Origin: Acanthococcus lagerstroemiae
Taxonomy: Eukaryota > Arthropoda > Insecta > Hemiptera > Eriococcidae
Direction: 5' to 3'
DNA length: 64,000 nucleotides
Assembly: GCA_031841125.1 (NCBI GenBank)
Contig: CM063110.1
Location: 57,759,946-57,823,945 of the forward strand
The notes beneath the pieces are model-generated. The model was not told the origin of the DNA. It was given only the letters and a program-made list of their open reading frames with translations, and ran no database searches. Of the stretch, positions 31,989-42,949 are shown one piece after another. Both the position numbers and the translations under genes were made by a program. Positions within the stretch are counted from its first letter, which is position 1. Every line of letters starts with the position of its first letter.

Positions 31989-33972
31989 AACTTCGTCCGA
32001 ACATTCAGTTTCAGTGAAAAGTGTCCCGGGTACAACACTCTCCCCTATCTTTGAAAATAGTAATACGCCTCCCCCATCATTTTGACTGCCCGACACCTGC
32101 GCCCCTCCTACCATGTGAAAGACTAATTCTGCTGCACGCTACCAGTAAACTGAAGGCACGAAAGCGAATTTTCTTCGCTCCACTCACCTCACCGTGGGGG
32201 GGGGGGGGATTTCAAAAATATGAATTATACACGAGCAGCGAGATATCTACACATTTTGACACGCGTCGTCGCCTGACTCCCGCTGCTCCATCAGCAAGTA
32301 TTCAATTATTTAGACCTTTTCCCCTCCATTTTTCTGTTGCCACCGCTCCGAATGTCATTCGTTCGCGTTTTCAAGATTTCCGTGCCTCACGTCTAACGTT
32401 TACTTTATCGTGCTTTTGTTTTTCGCGATCTAAATATCTTAGAATCCTCTATCTTCTTGTTTTCATACTCGTATATACAAGCCCGCTTTCGCGCTTCCTC
32501 TTCCGCGTGTGGCGCGCGAATTTCGCAGCCCCGAACTTTTCTCGCCACGAGTTGAATTTCTATCTTCGGTTGAGTAAACAGGCGTATAGCATACATTATG
32601 ATGTGTTTCTCCGCACAAATAAAACGGTTTTTAGTCTGCCGTGCTGCGGGTTCGCGGTTCCTCAGCTCGTCTGCTGGAATTTCGCGCGCTCGCGTCGACC
32701 AAAGAAGGCGCCCGCCGATTGCGGGCGTGTAATCGGCGGCGCTCGCGAGTTCGTATCCACCTCCGCCATTATACTCTTTTAAATTATTATTCGCTAATTA
32801 ATGGAATAAGACGATCCGGGTAATGGGGTATCGTCATTATTAAAGGCATGAAAGATAAGTTTTAAACTGTTTTGAAGGGAAATTATCGGGGCAACTTTTC
32901 GCAAAGTCATTAGCCATATTCTTATTTAAAAACTTAGCCATTCTGCGCCTTTCGAGCTACGACCATATTTCAGCTCTCTAAATACGCATAATTTAAGCTG
33001 ACAACGATGTTGCAACACAGCCCGAGTTCGGAAACAATGGAGCTCGAACGAGCCCTCACAATGAACGAATGTTCCCATCCATCTTTCGCTGGAAGTGCCG
33101 AAACGCTCCAACAGCCGGAACCGAGCAGTCTGCGAAAGCCAACTGTGTATCAACTTAGCTGGCGTGTTCCCCCCGTCCTTCTCTACCGCTGTATGGTTCG
33201 AGAAGTGTATTTACCGAGTTGAAATTGTCGCAGGCCGGGTACAGAGGGACTCGAATTCAACGATTAAACCCACCGCGAAGAAAATAAATTGCCGTCGGTT
33301 GAATAACGTTCTGAGCAAGACTCCAGCCAGTGCTGCAGCCATTACTCTCCACTGGGTAGGGTGATTCTCTCAAGGCATAGCATTGCCCTCTGACAGAAGT
33401 TACGAGGGCTCGTGTTAAAGATGTTGCTTTCGGCCGCGGACAAATCCTTCCACTAGAGATACAGAGGCGCCAAGTTATTTCGCCTGACAGCGAGTGACGA
33501 ATAGGATAAGATTTTGCAGATCGTTTCACAAATAATAAACAAGATCCAAATTCGGAACACAACGACGAGAAGAATTCCTCTATTCAATCAGCCCGAGTTC
33601 ACACAGGGCAAATCAAACGATTATGATCGGGGCAGCTAAAGGAGGAGGACGAGCTTGGACAGTTCGACATTCGTTCAATCATGATACCAGTATCTTCTGT
33701 GGAGGTCGATTTCTAGCGTCGTTCCTTAAAAATGATAAAAAGATAAGGAAACCACGCATTTACGAGGGAAGCGAACAAAATAATTTCAATTTTTCAGAGA
33801 ATGATGACAGTTGATGCCATCATACTTTGCTCGACTCATACACTGAGACGAGAAATTTACGACATAAGCTAACTGTTCGTCCAACAATTATTAGTAGAGC
33901 TATCACACGACAGTGAGTTTTCCAGGTTGCTATTCACCATCTTACAAATTTAGCAGCAGATAATTTTGAAAC
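31989..33972. other. CpG-rich region, no gene recognised
   Basis: Richer in CG dinucleotides than its surroundings, especially 32,240-32,760 and 33,150-33,300. A 253-codon frame (32,021-32,782) and several 60-130-codon frames occur on both strands, but none has a motif, domain or composition that I can defend as protein. A G-run lies at 32,196-32,208. The region could hold a host promoter or exon, but I see no direct sign of one. Confidence 0.35.
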
Positions 33973-33980
33973 GAATTTGT

Positions 33981-34241
33981 CAGGGCGGATTAACCCTTTC
34001 TGGCGCAGGAAGCAAGATCAAAATTGGCGCCCTCAGTGAGCTCTATCGGCGCGCACACGCTTTGCGCCGCGTAAAGGAAATTTCTTAGGGATGGGGACTT
34101 TAAGTAATATGTTCACAAGGCACTATACCGCCCTGCGTTTGTGTTGAAAAAAAAAATGTTTCGCCCCCTGATGGCGCCCTTCTCTTTTCCGCCCATGCCC
34201 TAAGCAAATGCTTCCCATGCTTACGTGTTAATCCGTCCCTG
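33981..34241. mobile_element. hAT-type MITE disrupted at its edge by a LINE
   Basis: Left end CAGGGCGGATTAAC; reverse complement of the right end CAGGGACGGATTAACAC. The length is 261 bp and the interior is non-coding. The 8 bp to the left is gaatttgt (33,973-33,980). The right flank begins agatt and is then cut by the LINE at 34,247. On the far side of the LINE the sequence resumes as agatttgc (36,177-36,184), which pairs with gaatttgt at 6 of 8 bases, an aged 8-bp hAT target duplication. Confidence 0.85.
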
Positions 34242-34246
34242 AGATT

Positions 34247-36167
34247 CGATGATAGAGGGGCGTTGGCGAATCTACGGCGTCTTCTTCTTCTTCGCTGTTG
34301 AGTTGCGCCAGATCGTCTTCTTCCTCGGTTGATGGCAGCTGCGACATCGTCGTCGTCGTTCTCGTTGACGTTGTCGTTGTCGCGTTCATGTTGGTGGGAT
34401 GGCGAGTGCCGGCATAGGGTGCTGCGTCCGCTGCCTTTGTCTCTGCCACTTCAGCTCCATCTTGCGGCCCAACGTCTTCTTGACAAAGGCAGCTGTCCGA
34501 TCCCGTCCCGCTCTGCTTTTCAGCATGGTCGGGACCAGGTTCTCCGGTGTAAGCGGCTCGACGCCCGCGTTTTGAAAGGCGACCGCCGCTTCTTCCCTCT
34601 CTTGGTCGAATGCCGGACACTCGAATAGGGTGTGCCAGGCATCATCATCTCGCCCTCCTGAAGCGCAGTAGGAGCACCGCGAGCTTTCTGCTATGTTGAA
34701 CACTCCATGGCCATTCATCCCCTGCGTGAAGCAGAAGTCCAGCTGGCCATGGCGTCTGCCCAACCACGCGTTGAGGTCGCGTACTAGCAGTCGGGTCCAC
34801 TCTCCCTTGGTACTGCGGGAAAACCGCTCTTCCCACATGCGAAGCGTGGGTTGCCTATTATCACGCTTGACCCGTAGCGCCGCACTGCTCCTCGATGGCA
34901 TCTTCCGCATTGCGCTGTATACCCTCTTCCGCTCATCCGCTAGTAACTCCACTGGCGGTATACCAGCTAGCACGCACACTGCCTCTGTGGAGACAGTGCG
35001 ATAGGCACTGACACACCTCACTGCAGCCTTCCGTTGGATCCTTACCAGATCGGTTCTCCTGTACTCCATGGCACCGATGGCGTCGGACCAGATTGGCGCC
35101 CCATATAGGAGGACATGGCCACGTTCGCCAGCAGCTTACGTTTCTTCTCTGTCGGCCCCCCTAGGTTCGACATGAGTCGGCTTAATCTGGCTACGACGCT
35201 CTCCGCGTTTTGCGCTGTCCTCTTCGCATGTTCTCTGAATGACAGCTTCCCGTCAAACCACAGCCAGAGGTACTTGAGGGCTGTACAGGGGGCAATCTCC
35301 GCTCCCTTTAGGCGAAATGAAGGAGGGTTGTACCGTCGACGGCGTGTGAACAATACCGCTTCTGTCTTCTCGGCTGCTAGGCACAACCCGGCCGACTCGA
35401 TCCAACGGGTCACTGCCTCCAGTCCCGCGTTCAACTTGCTTTCAAGCGCGGCTACGTCGTCTTCGACGGCGACCACCAGAGTGTCATCAGCGTAGCAGAA
35501 GATGTTCACCCCTGGTGGTACTTCTGCTCGCGGAATGCCGTCAAACGCGATGTCCCACAGAAGTGGACCAAAAACTGATCCCTGCGGAACCCCGCACGAC
35601 ATCTCTCGCTGCACTACACCCGCAGCAGTTTCCGCAAGAATTATCCGACCACGGAAGTAGTCCTGGATTATTTCGCGTAAGTACGCGGGGACTGATGCGT
35701 TCTCCAGCGCCTCCAATATGCACGTCCATGGCATCGTGTTGAACGCATTCTGTATGTCGAAGCTGACGGCTGCACCGAATTGGAGCTTTTGGATCGCTGA
35801 CTGTGCCAGCCTCTTCAGCTTCCCGGCGGCATCAATCGTCGATCTTCCAACTCGGAACCCATACTGGTTGGTGCTCAACACACGCCTCCCCGGAAGTGGT
35901 TCTCCATCCTGTTTGCGATGATCCTCTCGAAAATCTTCCCACCAGTGTCCAACAAACATAGCGGCCGATATGACGCTAGCCCGCCGACTGGTTTCCCTGG
36001 CTTTGGCAACAGCACCAGTCGGGCTATCTTCCATCTGGCAGTGAATATTGCTCCGCTTAACGCTGCATTGAAGACTGCAGCCAGTATTCCTGGGTCGGCC
36101 TGATGGATGACGTACCACACACTATTCGGTATCCCATCTGGTCCCGGCGCCTTCTTCGCTTTTGTAC
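34247..36167 (-). mobile_element. R1-like LINE, 5'-truncated, with 14-bp target duplication
   Basis: The insertion is bounded by ccgtccctgagatt at 34,233-34,246 and 36,168-36,181, a perfect 14-bp target duplication. The 5' side is truncated just upstream of the reverse transcriptase (first recognisable residues KAPGPDGIPNSVW). The 3' terminus, ...ACGCCCCTCTATCATCG, has no poly-A tail and matches the end of the copy at 58.8-60.2 kb (ACGCCCCACAATCATCG). An internal deletion removed ~150 bp of the 3' UTR. The target was the right end of the hAT MITE at 33,981-34,241. Confidence 0.9.
34255..36140 (-). pseudogene. R1-like LINE reverse transcriptase and C-terminal domain
   Basis: Reading 3' to 5' on this map: KIARLVLLPKPGKP, ASYRPLCLLDTGGKIFERII, QYGFRVGRSTIDA, AVSFDIQNAFNTMPW (motif A), MSCGVPQGSVFGPLLWDIAF (motif B), FCYADDTLVVA (catalytic YADD intact), FDGKLSFREHAKR and, after a frame change, RIQRKAAVRCVSAYRTVSTE. 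Next come ELLADERKRVY and the Cys-His tail CSYCASGGRDDDAWHTLFECP. YADD, GVPQGSVFGPLLW and a CxxC...H....C tail without RNase H fit the R1 clade of insect LINEs. Coding is broken by frameshifts near 35,875 and 35,110, where 4 bp are missing relative to the 59.2-kb copy. The C-terminus runs into a repetitive T/E-rich segment. The endonuclease ORF part and gag-like ORF1 are absent. Not functional. Confidence 0.88.
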
Positions 36168-36184
36168 CCGTCCCTGAGATTTGC

Positions 36185-37421
36185 CCAAAATACTAACGTC
36201 GCAAAAGCAAGTTACGCTACAATTTCCGTCTTCTTCCAAGTAACCACCGTTGTAGGAAGGGAGGGATGGATGTTAGAACCCCCTAACATTGTTAAAAAGA
36301 GCATTTCAGAATGTATTTCACCTCATTAACATTAATTACAGCAATAAGATGACGGGATACTATGCCCCGACAAAAACCCTCCCAAGACTGAGACCTTCCT
36401 ACACTGGTGTATGCGGCGTAGTTACGCTCGGAATATTATCAAAATATCAAAACATAAATACAATTTCGGGGGTCCTAATTTTTACAGAGCATGAGAAGAA
36501 AATCGAATGTTGGGGTGAAAGAAGTAACGATAATTTTTCAAATCAGAGCTCTGACTGTTATTAAGTGAAACAGATTTGTTTTTTGTTTTTTCCTGTAAAA
36601 CTTCAGGCTCCCAAAATTATGAGGTTTCAATCACACACCGACGACACCATAGGCCTTCAAAGGTTCTGATACTTATCCACGATAGATTTACTGGAAATAC
36701 GTTACACGAAACTAAGAGTACAACAATATACATCACAGGCCCATGCAAAATCACCGTTTTTTCAAGATGAAACTAAAACAGGAACGTACCAAAAGAGGAA
36801 ACTTCCTCGCCATGAACAGTAACAGGCCAAATGAGTATTCGGTTGGCCAATGGAAAGAATTAAGGGCTTCGGGCCAATTTTTCTCCTTTGCAGATTGATC
36901 CTTTACACATGATGATGTTTGGGATATCCGAGCCCTCTCCTATTTTCTCATACTAGGAAAATGGCTTCAGTGGACCTTCGAGCAGATATGCCAACTTGCA
37001 TCAACAATTCAGTATACGCAATCGCGTAACTAAGAGAGTCCTAAGAGTCTTTGATTCCCTACTAACAGGCTGTCAACTCACGTCAAAAACTGAAGAAACG
37101 GGGATTGGGAGCATTTATTGTGTTATTTTGTGGACTTTTTTTAGTTTCCCGCGGTCACCCCCCCCCCCCGAAAAAATCTGTTTTATCTTATTTAGGAGAA
37201 ATTCTACTGTTTTGTATTTATAGAGAACTTTCTATCAAAATGGTGGACTTTTGGGGTACCGAAAGGAAACTTTTTCCGAAAATGAGGGACTTGTAGGACC
37301 GGCAGATATCCTAATCAAGACCAGGAAGGATCGCAGTTTATCATCTAAGTCATTTTAAACATCAAAAAGATCCCATTGCGGCGGTCCTCTCCTCTTAAAT
37401 GTAACATTTTTGTATAACGAA
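36185..37421. other. No gene recognised
   Basis: Anonymous sequence containing a C-run at 37,158-37,169. No transposon termini or coding motifs were found; short frames only. Confidence 0.4.
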
Positions 37422-37661
37422 TGTCTCATGCACACTTGACCTAGGTGACATTTTGACGAAAATGAGTTTAATACATATTCTTATAGATCTCGATGCCCTC
37501 CATTGGGCTACACTCGCAAATGACGAATTACTTCCTTTTTTAGCACGCTAGATGGCGTACACCATTTAAGCCACGTATATGACACAACGTTATTTATAAT
37601 TTTTAAATCGCTCTCCTGAAGAAAAGCGTTTTTGTCACTTAGGTCAAGTGTGCATGAGACA
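37422..37661. mobile_element. 240-bp MITE with 29-bp TIRs
   Basis: The left end TGTCTCATGCACACTTGACC (37,422 onward, 29 bp) and its inverse at 37,633-37,661 differ by one base. Flanking duplications are not clear. The interior is non-coding. Confidence 0.85.
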
Positions 37662-37689
37662 CTCAATAAATCGTCCTGCCTGGTCACTT

Positions 37690-38150
37690 ATTGCGCAGCA
37701 CGATGGGAGCGTTCAACAAACGTCTTTTGTCTCCTGCATTTCTGTACACATCTGACGTGCGAACTTTTCAATACTACATTCTTCTGCTTTCCCTTATTCT
37801 CTTGACTGATTCTTCTTTTTTCAACCGATCGATCAGGTAGGACATACGTTTAGTTTTCGATTTCAGCCTCATGTTTTTTAGCTCCGCTCATCCGTTTAGC
37901 TCAGGCACAATCTAGATACAGTCGAGATATGGTTCAGTCGTAGTGCAGTTACAATTTTGTTACAGTATAGTTACAGTTTATATTTTGCGCTCTGAAGATC
38001 TAAACATCGACCATGCATGCGTTTTTTCAACACGCCCTCGTTTTTTGTTGTTTTTTTTTTGCTTTTTTATGACATCGCTCCGGTGCGGACTAAACTCTTC
38101 TCGTACAAGTTCCGAAGAACTCGCGCCATATTTATGATTTTCAGCCATCT
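37690..38150. repeat. Diverged dispersed repeat, copy 1
   Basis: Aligns by eye, in the same orientation, to 52,400-52,745. Matching pairs include 'cgtcttttgtctcctgcatt' / 'cgtcttttatcgcttgcatt', 'tcaggtaggacatacgttta' / 'taggcaggatattcgttta', and 'gtgcggactaaactcttctc' / 'cagtccggactgaacacttc'. This copy is longer because of extra sequence in the middle. No coding frame is conserved between the copies. Family unknown. Confidence 0.65.
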
Positions 38151-38355
38151 TCTTAGGAATACAGATCATATTTATTCTTAGAAAAGGGTTTTCAACATCG
38201 AATCCATCTTTCTTATGCAAGATTTCAGTGATTTTCAGCCAATTCGAACTACAACAACAATTTAAAGAGCGCCGAAAGTCAGAACCACATGCGACGGCAG
38301 AGAAAAATCAGCTTCAGTGAAAGCGTTTCACATTTCAGACAAATAAAAACATCTA

Positions 38356-38569
38356 CCGTCAAATGGGGTACCTTGGAACAGCTGGGTAACTTGGAACGCA
38401 TTAGCAGACATGCGTACGAGCCTCCTTATGTGCCCACTCAAGCTAATCCACGAACCTCTCCTCTTACTTATGAGTATACGAGCAGTGAACAGTCGAAATT
38501 TATAACACTGCGCGAGTCTCTTGGTGCGTTCCAAGTTACCCAGCGGTTCCAAGATACCCCATTTGACGG
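38356..38569. mobile_element. Tc1/mariner-type MITE (TA target, ~46-bp TIRs)
   Basis: The left end CCGTCAAATGGGGTACCTTG continues through GGAACAGCTGGGTAACTTGG, and the right end is its inverse with few mismatches. TA lies immediately outside on both sides (38,354-38,355 and 38,570-38,571), the duplication expected for Tc1/mariner-type transposition. The length is 214 bp and it is non-coding. Confidence 0.88.
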
Positions 38570-38571
38570 TA

Positions 38572-39300
38572 CCCTTTCACAAGACTATGTAGTGGTGAAA
38601 GTTTTGTACAAAGTATCTTCAGCGGTCATTAGATTCCATCTCTCGAAGTTATTGGACAATGTTTCTCAAACTTACTTGGGCTAACGATGGAATTCTACAC
38701 CTCAAGTCACACAATTTGCAATCACGTCATCATGTGAGCGATCTAGTGGCAGCATACCGACAACCCTGTCGAGAGGAGAGGGGAGAAAAGGGGGGAAATA
38801 CCCCGGGCTCGGACTTTCAAGGGGGACCGATATTTTTAAAATGCCTGAATTTCAACCATGCTGTGCATCAAATCAGTAATCACTCCTTATACCATAAAAG
38901 AAACCTCTTATCCCGTAGCTTATAATTTTTTCCCATCGAACAAAATAACAAACTGAACTGGAAGAAGAGGGAGGTCCGTGGAAATTCCCCCAGGCCCTCG
39001 TTTTCTCTCTACGAGGCTGCATACCGATGTAAAATTTCAACTGTTGGAGCATGCAGAAGCAGACCCCAAGGGCAATATTCCAATACTTATACTATTCTCA
39101 ACGGTGATTCATATAAAGGGCCATTGCCACGGAGTGTTTGACCGCAAAGGGAACGCTTACAAAATGAAAGTGAAAATGAGGAAAAAGTGAGAAGAAAACG
39201 AAAAAAGAAAAGAAAGGCGAGAAAAGAGAAAAAGGAGGCGCTTCCTGAGACTGGGCGGAGGCGCATTATTCTTAAATCCACTACTGATTGTTCTAAAGAA
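38572..39300. other. No gene recognised
   Basis: Anonymous sequence ending in an A/G-rich stretch (39,175-39,240) in front of the RTE-like fragment. Open frames here show no motif. Confidence 0.4.
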
Positions 39301-39838
39301 CTTGCTGGGCTTCAATCACGCTGTCTGCTGACTTCTACGCTATTAACACTTCCTGCACCAACCACCAACATTTTGAAAGCACTGAATACAACAGAATGCT
39401 TCGTAGCTTGCTGGGGATCAAACTTAGAGACAAAATCAGCGTCCAAAAAATAAGGGAACTAACTGGCACAAGGGACATTGGATGGACTGCCAAAAAACTC
39501 AAACTGGGCTACGCGGGGCACCTGGCTAGAAGCCCGGCTGGTAAATGGAATAAGGAAATGGAGATGTGGTGCCCAAGGGATTTAATAAGGGGGTTAGGGA
39601 GGCCCCCAACCCGATGGCGTGATGAAATTCACAGGAGATTCAGACTCCTTTGGCAGCGGACAGCCCGGAACAGAGAGACGTGGAGGCAGGCGGTAATAGC
39701 CTATACCCGGGATTGGGTGGATCCGACGGCCTGACGACCCCTACCGGGGGGCCGCTAGTGCCATTTTAGTGTGTTGGAAAAACAAAGTTTGTACAGTTTA
39801 ATCTTAGTCGGAGCATGGCTTCAAATAAAAAAAAAAAT
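39301..39838 (+). pseudogene. RTE-like LINE 3' end with poly-A
   Basis: C-terminal end of an RTE-group polyprotein. After a frameshift near 39,395 the frame reads MLRSLLGIKLRDKISVQKIR, then ELTGTRDIGWTAKKLK, LGYAGHLARSPAGKW, GRPPTRWRDEI and RETWRQAVIAYTRDWVDPTA, ending at TGA (39,732-39,734). A ~90-bp 3' UTR ('ctaccggggggccgctagtg') leads to an A-rich tail at 39,825-39,838. This end is more complete than the fragments at 25.0 and 31.6 kb and differs in sequence, so it is another subfamily. Upstream parts are missing. Confidence 0.88.
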
Positions 39839-42210
39839 TTTTTAAAAAATGAATGGGAATAAAGCTTGAATTTCACAGTTTATCATAGCATAGTCAGCAG
39901 AACGTTACGGAGATTTTGAAGTTTACTGGAACAGGTGCTGGAACTCAGAACAGTTATTGTTACTTAGAAAACTTTTCATTTTTGATACATCGAAACATGG
40001 CGGGGCAGATAAGAAATCTAAGAAACCTACCCCATTATGTTTCCTGTAAGTGGGTCCGATGTGAGTCGGACACAATCCTCACTATCTCAGTGCTCGTCGT
40101 CAACCCCTGTACCAAAAGCATCGAACACACCATTTTTCTCTTTTCAAAAGTTAGCTTTAATTATCGAAATTGACTAATTTATTTTCTCAATTTCAACAAG
40201 TTTTCTCACTCGCAGCACCCCCGTCAACTTCATTATAAATTCGAGCTGCTATCGTTTTGCCTGTCCAACGGAATGGGACATGAAGTCATCATATCGTTAT
40301 CTTTAGTGAGTGGCGTTTTTCCTGTAGTGGCAGAGTTCTCTGTTTGCTTTGATAAACCTAATGCCGTCATTTGTAGAGAAGGCTGACCCTGTAGTGGCTA
40401 TGGCAGTACTTTTGCGCCATAGAGAAAGCTGACTCTAAGGTGGGGATGTTTTTATTTTGTTTGGATATGACGATCAAACGTACTCTGTAATTCTGGTTGA
40501 AGTTGTATTTTGTATCGCTATCTTGAGGAAACCTACCACTAACCATGACCTTGGGCGCGTTGAATGGTTCCGAATGCAACCGGAACTTAACCCATGAGGA
40601 AGCACTTCGACCAAATAAAAAACATCAGTCAGGACAGAAATCGAAGATTTTCAGTAGAATCAAGAATGAAGAACTTCGTTCTAATCGACGTCCTGCGGCT
40701 CCAATGACAGGCCAAGGAGTTTCCGGGGCAATAACAGAACCGACAAATATAGTAAACAGGTAAGTGGCAGCATGCACGCTTCAAAACGTATTTCACCATG
40801 AAGCAGTTCCGCGAAATCTGAGTAGACAAGTAATTTCACTACTCCATCAAAGTCGAAAATGAAAACATCATCAGAAAATCGAAGCTTAATACCCATTCGA
40901 TATTTATTTCGCATGTCAGAAGGTTCAAACTCGGGTGCTCAATCACTACATCTAACTGATTCGGTAAACTAAACAACAACGTGGCCGGGCACGAACTATT
41001 TTACGTCGGGTTCACCTACTGACAATGTATACCGTCTGAAACTAGGTATTCTCATACAGACAGCATCCGCGAGAGAACAGTGAGCCTAGTCTCGTGGAAA
41101 CACAGAAAATCAAATTTCGTATAAATCGTTCCTCTAGGACCCGTCCGATTCTTTTCTGCGCCGACGACGCTGACAATTCAACTTCCGTCTGGAGCCTCGC
41201 CCCCTCACCGAGCGGGTATCTTCTTTAGCACCTCAAGTCCTCCGCTCTAAATCAGTCACATTGCACAGGTGGTGGCCAAGAACACGATCGTTCCAAATCG
41301 TCTGTCTTTCTTTTCGCCGGGTCATCCGTGACTAAACCGATAAAACGCTGAACAAAAAGCCAATCCGGGGTGGTTAAATGGATCCAGGAATTTGGAGCGA
41401 AGAGCACAGCGGCTGGATAGAAAGAGAAAATACATTGAATGAATCGCCCCCTTCCGTCCGCACCATCATTCGTGTAAATTCGAGCTGGATATGCGATCTC
41501 ACACAAACATCGTCTGTTCACGCCAAACGACTTCCATTCTACTCGATCCTAGAAGAGACGGATGGAAAAAAAAAAAAAAAATCAATGAATGACGAACCGG
41601 ATATAAACCTTTTTGTACCTGGAACTCTTTTGAACGCAGGAAGGCTTAGTAATGTGCGCTGGAAACGCAAACACGAAACTGGAAAGTGGAAACAAGAATA
41701 TCTTATCAAATCCTAACCTGTCGTGGAGCGGATTCCAAATTAGATATTTTTCGCATGTGAAGATACACGTTTATAAGGCCGAACGTGCGGAAAGGCTCGC
41801 TGGTTAGGATTTAGAAACGTTCGTTCGAGGGTGTAAATCTGTAAATAGCTATTTTGTCAGGTTGCACCGTTCCGATTTTAAATAAACAGGAGCACAGGTG
41901 AGTAAGCAAACGATTTAGGGGCGTAGTTATCATTCCTGCGAGGTTAGAAGAATTTGAGGTAGCGACCGTCAAGTTATTTAATGAACGCTGAAACAGATTA
42001 CTGCTTCGTCATTATCAATATATAAACGAATTCTTGGAAGTTTTGAAAGGACTTTTCTATCATAATCTGGAGGCGCAAAATTATCAGAAAATTATTTACT
42101 TAAGACCTATTTTTAATACCATGTTTGTTCCCGACCCTTAGAACCCAGAGCAGCAGTTTACCGATTCGAGTTGTTCGTGCCCCGTTTTCCTGAACCGGCG
42201 TGCTTATTAG
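39839..42210. other. No gene recognised
   Basis: About 2.4 kb of anonymous sequence. The 112-codon frame at 41,378-41,716 spans a 15-A run and has no known motif. No transposon ends were identified. Confidence 0.4.
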
Positions 42211-42744
42211 GCCGGGAAAACACTTGAGGCCGAGGCAACCAGAGGCCGAACGAAGCAGCCTCGTTCGGCCTCGGCTCGTCTTCAGCCGAGAATACACTTG
42301 AGGCAGAGGCAACCCGAGGCCGAACGAGGCAGCCTCGTTTGGCCTCGGTTCGGCTAATCAAGACAGTGCAGCGAATGCCTCAGCTTGTCTCGTGCGGAAC
42401 TCGGACCCGATCCGATCGTTGTCGGTACATCAAAGTGAGGCAAACCCGAATTTGCCTGCATCATTGGCTCGGGCTGCCTCTGCCTCAAGTGTATTGCCGG
42501 CTCTAAGACAGCACAGCGAATGCCTCAGCTTGCCTCGGGTTGCCTCGTGCGGTGTTCGGATCGGATCCGATCGTTGTTGGTACATCAAAGTGAGGCAAGC
42601 CCGAACATTCGCGCCGAAAGCTGAATCATTGCCTCGTGTTGCCTCGTGCGTAGCATGCCCAATCAAACCTCCGAAGCCAGACGAGGCAAACCGAGGCAGC
42701 CTTGTTCGGCCTCGGCTTGCCTCTGCCTCAAGGGTATACCCGGC
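42211..42744. mobile_element. CG-rich nested inverted-repeat element
   Basis: The left end GCCGGGAAAACACTTGAGGC and the inverse of the right end GCCGGGTATACCCTTGAGGC pair, and the match continues for ~45 bp through GAGGCAA.CCGAGGCCGAAC. The same terminal motif recurs internally in both orientations (near 42,291 and, inverted, near 42,468-42,503). The block 'gcagcgaatgcctcagcttg' ... 'gatccgatcgttg' ... 'acatcaaagtgaggcaa' is present twice, ~146 bp apart (42,370 and 42,516). This looks like two or three fold-back elements inserted into one another, or one element with internal duplication. No coding motif. Confidence 0.75.
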
Positions 42745-42949
42745 TTTAGAATAAAAATAGACGACGTACCAGTTATCAAAAATGTTCTTCTTGGTCAGAC
42801 AGTCAAAAAGAGGACAGCCAGACAGTCAATAAGAGGACAGCCTGCGAAAGCGAAGAAGTCTTCCTTAACTCGGTAAATTTTCCATTTTCAATAGCGTAAA
42901 TTATTATTCACTTATTGCGTTCAATAAATTTTCGTATCGTGAGGCCTGT
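42745..42949. other. Short spacer
   Basis: Includes the tandem pair 'cagtcaaaaagaggacagc' / 'cagtcaataagaggacagc' (near 42,803 and 42,822). Otherwise featureless. Confidence 0.4.

Noticed and set aside
32021..32782. 253-codon open frame, the longest non-transposon frame on the plus strand
   Set aside because: No recognisable motif, odd composition, begins in repetitive sequence with a G-run. CG-rich DNA with few stops is the likelier cause. Listed only as a CpG-rich region.
41378..41716. 112-codon open frame
   Set aside because: Runs through a 15-A tract, has no motif and no neighbouring exon signals.
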